A stretch of DNA of 7,591 bases from DASPLH01 sp035627675 (GCA_035627675.1 DASPLH010000074.1:1-7591); one strand, 5' to 3'. Shown: positions 1 through 6,125, numbered from the stretch's first letter. Program-made: numbers and translations. Notes: a model not told the origin generated them from the sequence alone.

Positions 1-258
1 GTGCATCTCCAACTTGCGTCGGCCAGGGTCCCTGGCACCGAAGAGATCGAAGCGTACGTTCAGCGCGCGATCGATGTCGAGAACCGGCGCGCGGAGTCGC
101 ACCGTCGAGGGTTGGGTCACGAGCAGAGGATCCGCATGGTCAGGGCGCTTGCGCAGATTCGATCCGATTACGGCCGGCAGGTTGTTCCTCCGGCGATTCC
201 GAATGTTCGCATGGTCGTCCCGGGCGCACCGTACGCGCCGACGATCGTCAGCCAGTAA
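1..258 (+). CDS. C-terminal part of an unrecognised protein (probably 5'-truncated by the window edge)
   Basis: The frame is open from the first base to a TAA at 256-258 and encodes 85 residues. Codon choice looks coding, with many G/C third positions like the genes downstream. The first codon is GTG, but it lies exactly on the window edge, so the true start is probably upstream. The protein shows a charged, probably helical first half rich in Glu and Arg (about residues 13-58). A Pro/Val-rich tail with no membrane segment follows (about residues 62-85). I do not recognise a family. It does not resemble the ends of MurC, MurB or Ddl, the usual neighbours upstream of ftsQ. A candidate terminator follows 30 nt after the stop, which suggests it ends its own transcription unit. 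It could be a complete small protein if GTG at 1 is a real start. An overlapping +2 frame (14-394) is judged a shadow because its composition is Arg/Ser-rich. Confidence 0.45.
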   Translation: MHLQLASARVPGTEEIEAYVQRAIDVENRRAESHRRGLGHEQRIRMVRALAQIRSDYGRQVVPPAIPNVRMVVPGAPYAPTIVSQ

Positions 259-287
259 CACAAGCTCTCTCTTCTTACCTCCTGATA

Positions 288-326
288 GACGCGCCCGCTG
301 TACGACCGTGGGCGCGTTGACTTTTT
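288..326 (+). terminator. Candidate Rho-independent terminator after the first gene
   Basis: A perfect 8-bp stem pairs ACGCGCCC (289-296) with GGGCGCGT (310-317) around a 13-nt loop. A five-T run follows at 322-326, four nucleotides after the stem. The loop is longer and the T run shorter than in a textbook terminator, so the call is moderate. It sits between the stop at 258 and ftsQ, where an upstream unit would be expected to end. Confidence 0.5.
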
Positions 327-513
327 GGACCTTAGTTTCTCTGCACCTACCCCGGTTCATCTGCCTGTTCACTCTTGTGGAACCCCTCGCCTAACCGCCG
401 GTTTCAGGGCAAAACGAAGTGCGGATTCACCGCAAAAGCGGTTATATTGAGCAAACCGGCGTTTATAGAACGTGCACCACCCTGCTGCATTTCCAAGGCG
501 GATAAGGTAGTGT
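327..513 (+). other. Non-coding leader ahead of ftsQ
   Basis: No credible gene is seen here. The stretch is more AT-rich than its surroundings and holds small hairpins: ACCGC/GCGGT with an AAAA loop (429-442), and AAAC/GTTT around CGGC (453-464). Since a terminator candidate lies upstream, the promoter for ftsQAZ should be in this stretch. TATATT (443-448) and TATAGA (464-469) are -10-like, but neither has a convincing -35 at 16-18 nt, so no promoter is called. Confidence 0.3.
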
Positions 514-1647
514 GTGCGTTCTGGCTCCGGCGATGATCCCCGTTTCACCTACTCGATGCCGCGCAACCAAGGCCCGTTCACACCTGACGACGACGCACAG
601 TTCTATCGCGGACGCGATGAGGACCAGGGCGGCGCGTCCGCTCGTCGCGGCACGGGCAGCGGCCTGGACGATGAGGCCCTCGACGACCGCGTTGTAGATC
701 TCGACCGGGAAGAGCAGTCGCCATTCCTCCGGGCGCAGAAGCGCGTCCCCGTCCGTCGCGGCGGGATTCCCAAGAAGACCGCAAACCGGCTGCGGATCGT
801 GCTGATCGTGTTGTCGGCGGTCACTGTCGTAGCAGGCATCGGGGCGTGGCTCTACAGCTACGGCACGCATTCGTGGCGGTTCCGCGTGGAGTCCAGCGAC
901 TCGATTGAGGTCCACGGAGCGAAGCACGTCTCCCGTTCCCAGGTCATGCAGATCATGGCGCCGGACCTGAGCCGGAACATTTTCTTCGTCCCGCTGGAAG
1001 AGAGAAAGCGGCAGATCGAAGAGCTTCCGTGGGTGGAGTCGGCCACGGTCATGCGCCTGCTGCCGGGACGAATCAAGATTCATATCAGGGAACGCACTCC
1101 GGTGGCGTTCGTGATGATAGGCTCGCGAGTTGAGTTGATTGACGCGAGCGGTGTAGTGATGAGTACTTCGCCGCGTTCGCAGGCCGAATACTCGTTTCCC
1201 GTGATCCTTGGGACCAGCGAGAGCGATCCGCTTTCGACCCGCGCGGCGAGGATGAAGATCTACGGCCGACTGATGCAGGAACTGGATTCAACCGGGGCCC
1301 GGTATTCGCAGGACGTCAACGAGGTCGATCTTTCCGACCCGGAGGACGTGAAGATCACCGTAGCCGACTCGGTCGGCGCGGTCGTCATTCACCTCGGGAA
1401 CTCGAACTTCGTCGATCGCTACAAGGTTTGGATTTCGCACGCACAGGAATGGCGGCAACAGTATCCGAAGCTTAGTTCGGTGGACTTGCGCTATGACCAG
1501 CAGGTAGTCGTAACTCCCGATCTCGGCGGCGCGGTGCCGGAGATGCCGGCCGTCACCCCGAAGAAGACCAGCGCCCCCGTGAAACCGGTCGCGAAGCGCA
1601 AACCGGCAGCGACGCCCAAGAAGACGACAACGACTAAGAAGCGATAG
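514..1647 (+). CDS. ftsQ: Cell division protein FtsQ (DivIB family, POTRA domain)
   Basis: FtsQ is a single-pass membrane protein of the divisome. It bridges the cytoplasmic ring and the FtsBL/FtsWI wall-synthesis complex. The 377-residue product has a long charged cytoplasmic region (1-90), a hydrophobic membrane segment (about 94-115), a POTRA domain (about 123-195), and the beta domain (about 196-333). The POTRA domain carries an IEVHGAKHVS stretch and the typical ELPWVESATVMRLLPG strand-turn. A Pro/Thr/Lys-rich tail (341-377) closes the protein. GTG at 514 is the most upstream start possible because an in-frame TAG lies at 508-510; AAGG at 504-507 can serve as ribosome binding site. ATG at 556 is an alternative with no visible ribosome binding site. 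The stop is 2 nt before ftsA, so the two are probably translationally coupled. The protein is longer than E. coli FtsQ (about 276 residues) because of the extended N-terminus and the basic tail. Confidence 0.93.
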   Translation: MRSGSGDDPRFTYSMPRNQGPFTPDDDAQFYRGRDEDQGGASARRGTGSGLDDEALDDRVVDLDREEQSPFLRAQKRVPVRRGGIPKKTANRLRIVLIVLSAVTVVAGIGAWLYSYGTHSWRFRVESSDSIEVHGAKHVSRSQVMQIMAPDLSRNIFFVPLEERKRQIEELPWVESATVMRLLPGRIKIHIRERTPVAFVMIGSRVELIDASGVVMSTSPRSQAEYSFPVILGTSESDPLSTRAARMKIYGRLMQELDSTGARYSQDVNEVDLSDPEDVKITVADSVGAVVIHLGNSNFVDRYKVWISHAQEWRQQYPKLSSVDLRYDQQVVVTPDLGGAVPEMPAVTPKKTSAPVKPVAKRKPAATPKKTTTTKKR

Positions 1648-1649
1648 AG

Positions 1650-2873
1650 ATGGGCAAAAGGAACGAGAACATCATTACGGTGATCGACGTTGGCAGCGCG
1701 AAGACCGTCGCGCTTGCCGCCGAAATCACCGAGCAGGGGTTGAGGTACCGGGGACACGGAGTCGCCGAGTCGCGTGGCTCGCGCAAGGGCGTGATCGTGG
1801 ACCTCGAGAAAGCTGTCGTCTCCGTGCAGAGAGCGGTGGAAGAGGCGGAGCAGGTCGCGCAGTTGCCGCTGGAATCGGCGGTCGTCGGCATCTCCGGCCC
1901 GCACATCCGCGCCGTGAACAGCCAGGGCGGAATCGCACTCGGGTCGCGCGCGCGTGAGATTTCGCGCGAAGACATCCGCATCGCGGTTGACAAGGCCCGC
2001 AGTATCTCGCTGCCGGAAGACCGCCAGGTGCTTCACCTGTTGCCGCAGGAGTTCATCCTCGACGAGCAGGGCAGCATCCGTGACCCCTACGCGATGCTCG
2101 GGCGCCAGCTTGAGGTGCGTGTCCATGTCATCACCGCCTCGCAGACCGCGACGCAGAACATCGTCTCCGTGCTGAACCGCGCAGGCATGGAAGTGACGGA
2201 CACGATCTACGAGGCGCTTGCCGCTTCCGACTCCGTGCTGCGCAGCGATGAGCGCGAGCTCGGAGCCGCGGTCATCGACATCGGCGCAGGATCCACCGAC
2301 ATCGTCGTGTTCTACGAAGGCGTCGTGATCCACACGGCGGTGGTGCCGATCGGTGGCGACCACTTCACGAATGACGTGGCGGTGGGACTCCGCACGCCGC
2401 TCTCCGAAGCCGAGCGCATCAAGCGGCAGTTCGGCAACGCCGTGGTGACGAGCATCCCGCATTCCACGGAGATCGAAGTTCCGTCGGTTGGAGATCGTCC
2501 TTCGCGGCTCATCTCGCAGCGCGTGCTCGGCGAGATACTCGAACCGCGCGCGCGCGAACTGATGGAGATGGTTCGCGACAACCTCCGCCAGGCCGGCGTG
2601 CTCGAGATGCTCGGCGGCGGAATCATCCTCACCGGCGGAGGCTCGCGCCTGCTGGGCATGCTGGAGACCACGGAAGACATGCTCCGCAAACCTGCGCGCC
2701 TCGGCGTGCCGCTGGGGCTCTCGAAGCTTCCGGCGTACCTGCAAGAGCCGGAATTCTCGGTTGCAATCGGCATGATCTACTACGCGCATCGCGCGCGTGT
2801 ACTCAAGGGGAAAGAAGAGCAGAGCCTAGGTTCGAAGCTGAAAGCATTGTTGGCGCGGTCGGCCGGGCTCTAG
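1650..2873 (+). CDS. ftsA: Cell division protein FtsA, actin-like membrane tether for FtsZ
   Basis: FtsA is an actin/Hsp70-fold ATPase that polymerises under the membrane and anchors FtsZ by binding its C-terminal peptide. The 407 residues contain the phosphate-1 motif (VIDVGSAKT, 11-19). The SHS2/1C subdomain region lies at about 83-160. The phosphate-2 motif is AAVIDIGAGSTDIVVF (206-221), and the adenosine motif is IILTGGGSRLLG (325-336). The C-terminus (392-407) is a short amphipathic basic helix, LGSKLKALLARSAGL, which matches the membrane-targeting helix expected in the family. Length is typical. ATG at 1650 follows the ftsQ stop by 2 nt, with only a weak purine-rich stretch upstream, so coupling to ftsQ translation is likely. 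No key motif is missing. Confidence 0.97.
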   Translation: MGKRNENIITVIDVGSAKTVALAAEITEQGLRYRGHGVAESRGSRKGVIVDLEKAVVSVQRAVEEAEQVAQLPLESAVVGISGPHIRAVNSQGGIALGSRAREISREDIRIAVDKARSISLPEDRQVLHLLPQEFILDEQGSIRDPYAMLGRQLEVRVHVITASQTATQNIVSVLNRAGMEVTDTIYEALAASDSVLRSDERELGAAVIDIGAGSTDIVVFYEGVVIHTAVVPIGGDHFTNDVAVGLRTPLSEAERIKRQFGNAVVTSIPHSTEIEVPSVGDRPSRLISQRVLGEILEPRARELMEMVRDNLRQAGVLEMLGGGIILTGGGSRLLGMLETTEDMLRKPARLGVPLGLSKLPAYLQEPEFSVAIGMIYYAHRARVLKGKEEQSLGSKLKALLARSAGL

Positions 2874-2879
2874 ACCAGT

Positions 2880-2927
2880 GCCGCGGAAGGTGTATCCCGT
2901 AAGGCGGCGATGTGCAGGATACGCGGC
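2880..2927 (+). promoter_or_regulatory. Stem-loop in the ftsA-ftsZ leader
   Basis: The upper stem pairs GTATCC (2892-2897) with GGATAC (2917-2922). Directly continuous with it on the 3' side, a lower stem pairs GCCGC (2880-2884) with GCGGC (2923-2927), leaving 7 nt bulged on the 5' side. The 19-nt loop contains AAGGCGG and an ATG at 2910 that is in frame with ftsZ. No T run follows, so it is not a terminator. It could affect ftsZ translation or mRNA stability; that role is inference. Confidence 0.4.
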
Positions 2928-2945
2928 ATTGAAAAGGATTCCAGA

Positions 2946-2952
2946 GAAGAGG
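2946..2952 (+). promoter_or_regulatory. Ribosome binding site that sets the ftsZ start
   Basis: GAAGAGG lies 5 nt before ATG 2958, good spacing and complementarity for a Shine-Dalgarno site. It favours 2958 over the in-frame ATG at 2910, which would add 16 residues (starting MCRIRG) not typical of FtsZ. Confidence 0.65.
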
Positions 2953-2957
2953 TTGTA

Positions 2958-4247
2958 ATGGAAAAGGACATCCGCATCCAGTTCAACGAAGACCCGCGCA
3001 ACAACGCAAAGATCAAGGTCATCGGTATCGGCGGAGGTGGCAACAACGCCGTCAACCGGATGATCGAAGCCGGCGTCGAAGGCGTCGAATTCATTACGGC
3101 CAACACCGACTTGCAGGCACTCCAGATGTCGCGCGCCTCGGTCAAGCTGCAACTCGGAGTGAAGCTCACCAACGGCCTGGGTGCGGGCGCAAACCCCGAG
3201 ATCGGCCGCAAGGCCGCGCTTGAAGATGCCGACAAGATCATCGAAGCGCTCGAAGGCGCAGACATGGTCTTCGTCACCACGGGACTCGGCGGCGGCACCG
3301 GCACGGGCGCCGCACCTATCATCGCTTCGCTGGCGAGCGAAATGGGCGCACTGACCGTGGCGGTCGTCACCAAGCCCTTCGCATTCGAAGGCAAGCGCCG
3401 CATGAACCAGGCGGAACGCGGCCTCGCCGAACTCACCGACTCGGTGGATACGGTGATCGTGATCCCCAACGAAAAACTATTGGCGGTCGCGCAGGACGCA
3501 GGCTTCTTCGAGTCCTTCCGCGTGGCCGACGACATCCTGCGGCAGGGCGTGCAGGGCATCTCGGACATCATCACCATCCCCGGCATCATCAATCGCGACT
3601 TCGCCGACGTGAAGGCGATCATGGCCGGCATGGGACAGGCCGTGATGGGCACCGCAACCGGCAAGGGCGAGCGCCGCACGATGGTCGCCGCCCAGCGCGC
3701 CATTGCGTCTCCGCTGCTCGAGGCGGGCGCGATCGACGGCGCGCGCGGCATCCTGATGAACATCACCGGTTCCAGCAGCCTGAAGCTGGCCGAGGTCAAC
3801 GAGGCTTCGACGATCATCCAGAGCGCTGCGCACGAAGACGCAAACATCATCTTCGGCGCCGTTCTCGACGAGAAGATGAAGGACGAGGTCAAGATCACGG
3901 TCATCGCCACGGGCTTCAAGAACGAGGCCATCGGACACAAGCGCGAGAGGGTCACATCCGCAGGCGCGGCCATCGAGCAGTCGCGCACGGCGGTTCACTT
4001 CCATACTCCGAGCGTGAGCCCCCGCGAGGACCGGCCCTACGAGGTTCAGGAGCCGGCGCCGGTTGCCATGGCACAGGCCGCAGCGGCCCAGCCGGAGCCC
4101 GAACCGGAGCCGGTGCAACCGGCCACCCGGACGTGGCAGGCGCCCGTTCCACATCGCGAAGCGTCCCTCGACCGGAGCGTCAAGGCCGACTACCAGGAGG
4201 ACGACCTGGATGTCCCGGCGTTCCTGCGCAAGAAGGATCGCCCGTAA
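2958..4247 (+). CDS. ftsZ: Cell division protein FtsZ, tubulin-like GTPase
   Basis: FtsZ forms the cytokinetic ring; it binds GTP and hydrolyses it between stacked subunits. From ATG 2958 the protein has 429 residues. Visible features are the N-terminal nucleotide-binding stretch IKVIGIGGGGNNAVNRMI (19-36), the NTDLQAL motif (49-55), and the tubulin signature GGGTGTG (111-117). The T7 synergy loop with catalytic acidic residues is at about 212-222 (NRDFADVKAIM). The globular core ends near residue 320. A flexible linker rich in Pro, Glu and Ala follows, with a short PEPEPEP run (379-385). The conserved C-terminal peptide DLDVPAFLRKK (416-426) is the docking site for FtsA. An in-frame ATG at 2910 would add 16 residues but has weaker support. 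It is the last gene of the ftsQAZ unit; a strong terminator follows 18 nt after the stop. Confidence 0.98.
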   Translation: MEKDIRIQFNEDPRNNAKIKVIGIGGGGNNAVNRMIEAGVEGVEFITANTDLQALQMSRASVKLQLGVKLTNGLGAGANPEIGRKAALEDADKIIEALEGADMVFVTTGLGGGTGTGAAPIIASLASEMGALTVAVVTKPFAFEGKRRMNQAERGLAELTDSVDTVIVIPNEKLLAVAQDAGFFESFRVADDILRQGVQGISDIITIPGIINRDFADVKAIMAGMGQAVMGTATGKGERRTMVAAQRAIASPLLEAGAIDGARGILMNITGSSSLKLAEVNEASTIIQSAAHEDANIIFGAVLDEKMKDEVKITVIATGFKNEAIGHKRERVTSAGAAIEQSRTAVHFHTPSVSPREDRPYEVQEPAPVAMAQAAAAQPEPEPEPVQPATRTWQAPVPHREASLDRSVKADYQEDDLDVPAFLRKKDRP

Positions 4248-4265
4248 CCTGATCTTCCCGGCACC

Positions 4266-4296
4266 CGGCCCCGCTTTCGGGCGGGGCCGTTCCTTT
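4266..4296 (+). terminator. Rho-independent terminator of the ftsQAZ unit
   Basis: A perfect 9-bp GC stem pairs CGGCCCCGC (4266-4274) with GCGGGGCCG (4281-4289) around TTTCGG. The T-rich tract TTCCTTT (4290-4296) follows. It lies 18 nt after the ftsZ stop, the expected place for the end of the division operon. Confidence 0.85.
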
Positions 4297-4649
4297 GGAA
4301 CCAGCCCGTTGAGAGCTGCTCAACGGCATCTTGCGGCGGGCAAGCGGATTTCGGTTCCGAAACGGCTCGAAAACGGTGTCACTGGATGGAATTCCACAGG
4401 CCAAAACGGCGGTGACCCAAACTGGTCAACTGCTTCGGAGTAGTTACCATGGTACGTATCAGACGTAGAACTTGGCCGTGTCCGAAGGTTTACTGCCAAG
4501 GCAAATGCTCGGACCGGCAGCAACTCAGTTGTAAGTACCTGCATCTGCGATAGTTGGGAGTGGGTATTCCGGAAGCACTAGCCCGCTTAGGACTTGTGCT
4601 CAGGACGCGAACTCTCGTACTATCGCGGGAGTAAGTCCCCCAGATTTTT
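4294..4649 (+). ncRNA. Candidate structured non-coding RNA or long regulatory leader, class unknown
   Basis: No credible reading frame is present, but complementary arms are dense. A 9-bp helix (4294-4302 with 4353-4361, one G-U) encloses an 8-bp hairpin (4306-4313/4319-4326) and a 5-bp hairpin (4330-4334/4340-4344), forming a three-way junction. An 11-bp hairpin with one bulged C and a TCGG loop spans 4423-4449. TACGT/ACGTA forms 4453-4467. A 10-bp helix with one bulged T (4475-4485/4509-4518) has a loop able to pair with its 5' flank. A wobble-rich 9-bp stem (4534-4542/4560-4568) is possible. A compound hairpin (4590-4638) is followed by TTTTT (4645-4649), which favours the plus strand. AAACGG occurs three times, at 4360, 4371 and 4404. 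It does not show the conserved sequences of tmRNA, RNase P RNA or SRP RNA. Boundaries are uncertain: the 5' arm overlaps the ftsZ terminator tract, and no promoter is seen. It may instead be a 5' leader controlling the transpeptidase gene. Confidence 0.42.
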
Positions 4650-4737
4650 GGCCTCCGCGGTATTTGAGGCCCGGCCGGCGGAACAGGACGGCAGCGTCAA
4701 GCTAAGCTCCTGTATCCGTAGCACTTAGGTAGGGTTA
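4650..4737 (+). other. Leader between the T run and the transpeptidase gene
   Basis: This holds a perfect 6-bp hairpin, GGCCTC (4650-4655) with GAGGCC (4666-4671), around a 10-nt loop. A GC-rich stretch and then the ribosome binding region AGGTAGGG (4727-4734) follow, 3 nt before ATG 4738. No convincing -35/-10 pair was found. Confidence 0.35.
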
Positions 4738-5988
4738 ATGTTGTCCATCCGACGTCTCTCGATAGCCGCGGTTTTGATCGCGCTGGTGCTGCTGCTGGTA
4801 GCCAGCTCCTTTGGTGCGACTGTATCCACGCGGCGCCACCCCCGTTCCCGCCAGGTAGCTGAGAAAGCCAGCGCCCAAAAGAAGATCTCCGCCTCGCGGC
4901 ACAGTCGCAGGGTGGCGAACTCGAGAGCAGCAAAAAAATCGGCGAAGTCCCGCCGCAAGGCCCGGCGTCTTCGTACGGCCAAGCGTCACCGCTATTACGA
5001 GCGCTTCTACACAAGTTCCTTTGCCGACGGACAAACCGCCGACGACATCACGGCCGGTGAAGATCCTATCGTGCGCCAGGCCGCGGTTGACGCCCTGGGC
5101 AACATGAACGGCACCGTGGTCGCCATCGATCCGGGCACCGGACGCGTGCTCGCCATGGTGAACCAGAAGCTTGCGCTCTCCGAAGGCGCGCAGCCCTGCT
5201 CGACCATCAAGGTAGCCGTTGCGCTGGCCGCTCTGAGCGAGGGCATCGTCACCAAGGAGACCAAGGTCAACCTGGGCGGCTGGAAAATGGACATGAACCA
5301 GGCGATGGCGGTTTCCAACAACAGGTACTTCGAAGTGTTGGGCCGTCGTATGGGCTTCCAGAAGGTGAGCCGTTACGCACACCAGTTCGGTCTCGGTGAA
5401 CTTGCGGGCTGGAACATTCAGGGCGAACACCTTGGTGTGTTCCCCACGGAAGAGCTGCCGGCGAAGCTTGGCGGCGTCGGCAAGATGTGCTCCTTCGGCG
5501 AAAGCATCAGCATCACGCCGCTTCAGCTGGGCGCGCTGATTTCGGCCATTGCAAACGGCGGCACGCTCTACTACCTCCAGCACCCCCGGAGTTCCGAAGA
5601 AGTCGCCAACTTCCAGCCGAAGGTGAAGCGCTACCTCGATATCGCTCCGCTCATTCCGGAAGTCAACGTTGGCATGCTGGGCGCCACCACGCACGGAACT
5701 GCGCGCAGCCTGCGTACCAGCTTTATGGAAGAGCCCGTGCTCGGCAAAACCGGCACCTGTTCGAAGGACGGCACACGCTTCGGGTGGTTCGCCTCGTACG
5801 CCGACACGCAGTACGGGCGCATCGTGACCGTGTTCTTCCTCCAGGGCGGACGTCCGACATTCGGCCCCAAAGCCGCGGAGCTGGCCGGCAAGTTCTATCG
5901 CTCGCTTTACGACCACAACTATTTCGCGGGAAACACTCCGGTCACTCCGGTTCGTGGCGGAGACTCCTCGGTCGGGGCGAACCAGTAG
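4738..5988 (+). CDS. Stand-alone penicillin-binding-type transpeptidase (serine D,D-transpeptidase domain)
   Basis: This is a predicted periplasmic peptidoglycan cross-linking enzyme of the penicillin-binding transpeptidase family. The 416 residues begin with a basic start and a hydrophobic segment (about 8-24), which is a signal peptide or membrane anchor. A very basic Arg/Lys/Ser linker follows (about 32-86). The catalytic domain (about 123-390) opens with GTVVAIDPGTGRVLAMV. The three active-site motifs are present in order: SxxK as STIK (S155, K158), SxN as SNN (193-195), and KTG (337-339). The stretch SISITPLQLGALISAIANGG (256-275) is typical of class B penicillin-binding proteins. The N-terminal dimerisation region normal for class B enzymes is absent, so this is a minimal form. 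A D,D-carboxypeptidase or class D beta-lactamase is less likely, because SxN and the ITPLQL stretch fit transpeptidases better. ATG 4738 has AGGG 3 nt upstream and AGG 8 nt upstream. The ftsZ terminator upstream suggests separate transcription. Confidence 0.87.
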   Translation: MLSIRRLSIAAVLIALVLLLVASSFGATVSTRRHPRSRQVAEKASAQKKISASRHSRRVANSRAAKKSAKSRRKARRLRTAKRHRYYERFYTSSFADGQTADDITAGEDPIVRQAAVDALGNMNGTVVAIDPGTGRVLAMVNQKLALSEGAQPCSTIKVAVALAALSEGIVTKETKVNLGGWKMDMNQAMAVSNNRYFEVLGRRMGFQKVSRYAHQFGLGELAGWNIQGEHLGVFPTEELPAKLGGVGKMCSFGESISITPLQLGALISAIANGGTLYYLQHPRSSEEVANFQPKVKRYLDIAPLIPEVNVGMLGATTHGTARSLRTSFMEEPVLGKTGTCSKDGTRFGWFASYADTQYGRIVTVFFLQGGRPTFGPKAAELAGKFYRSLYDHNYFAGNTPVTPVRGGDSSVGANQ

Positions 5989-6008
5989 CAGATAACGCGC
6001 TTCAGGCA

Positions 6009-6037
6009 GAAAGGCCTCCCGTGCGCGGAGGCCTTTC
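6009..6037. terminator. Bidirectional Rho-independent terminator between convergent genes
   Basis: A perfect 11-bp stem pairs GAAAGGCCTCC (6009-6019) with GGAGGCCTTTC (6027-6037), loop CGTGCGC. The arm ends are A-rich on the left and T-rich on the right, so it can act in both directions. It lies 20 nt after the transpeptidase stop and 88 nt beyond the stop of the minus-strand gene. Confidence 0.88.
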
Positions 6038-6080
6038 ACTTTGCGGAGATGTCGGTGTAGCGCGAGGTGTGGCGCGGTGG

Positions 6081-6100
6081 CGCGGGCGTCCCCGCCCGCG
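6081..6100. repeat. GC-rich palindrome, possible REP-like intergenic element
   Basis: CGCGGGCG (6081-6088) pairs perfectly with CGCCCGCG (6093-6100) around TCCC. It sits in the convergent gap just beyond the terminator, with GCGCGGTGGCG-type sequence before it and no T run. Its position and composition resemble dispersed extragenic palindromes. Only one copy is in this window, so repetition is inferred and not seen. Confidence 0.35.
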
Positions 6101-6125
6101 ACCTTTGTCGTCCAACCCCAGGCTC

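Noticed and set aside
426..469. Promoter for ftsQ using TATATT or TATAGA
   Set aside because: No acceptable -35 at 16-18 nt; TTCACC and TTGAGC are at the wrong distance.
1491..2789. 432-codon open frame antisense to ftsQ/ftsA
   Set aside because: Composition (His, Arg, Asp-rich, no domain) is that of a shadow of GC-rich coding DNA; the ftsA frame is certain.
2870..3988. 372-codon minus-strand open frame over ftsZ
   Set aside because: Ser/Ala/Pro/Met-rich shadow without motifs; FtsZ is unambiguous.
4446..4455. Palindrome TACCATGGTA as an operator
   Set aside because: Most of it is accounted for by the neighbouring hairpin arms; no second copy or promoter beside it.
4320..4544. 74-codon minus-strand frame in the non-coding gap
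   Set aside because: No ribosome binding site or family resemblance; RNA-like pairing explains the region better.
4297..4649. tmRNA, RNase P RNA, SRP RNA, or cobalamin or c-di-GMP riboswitch
   Set aside because: The conserved core sequences of these classes that I can recall are not present.
4735..6039. 434-codon minus-strand open frame over the transpeptidase gene
   Set aside because: Antisense shadow; the plus frame has all catalytic motifs in order.
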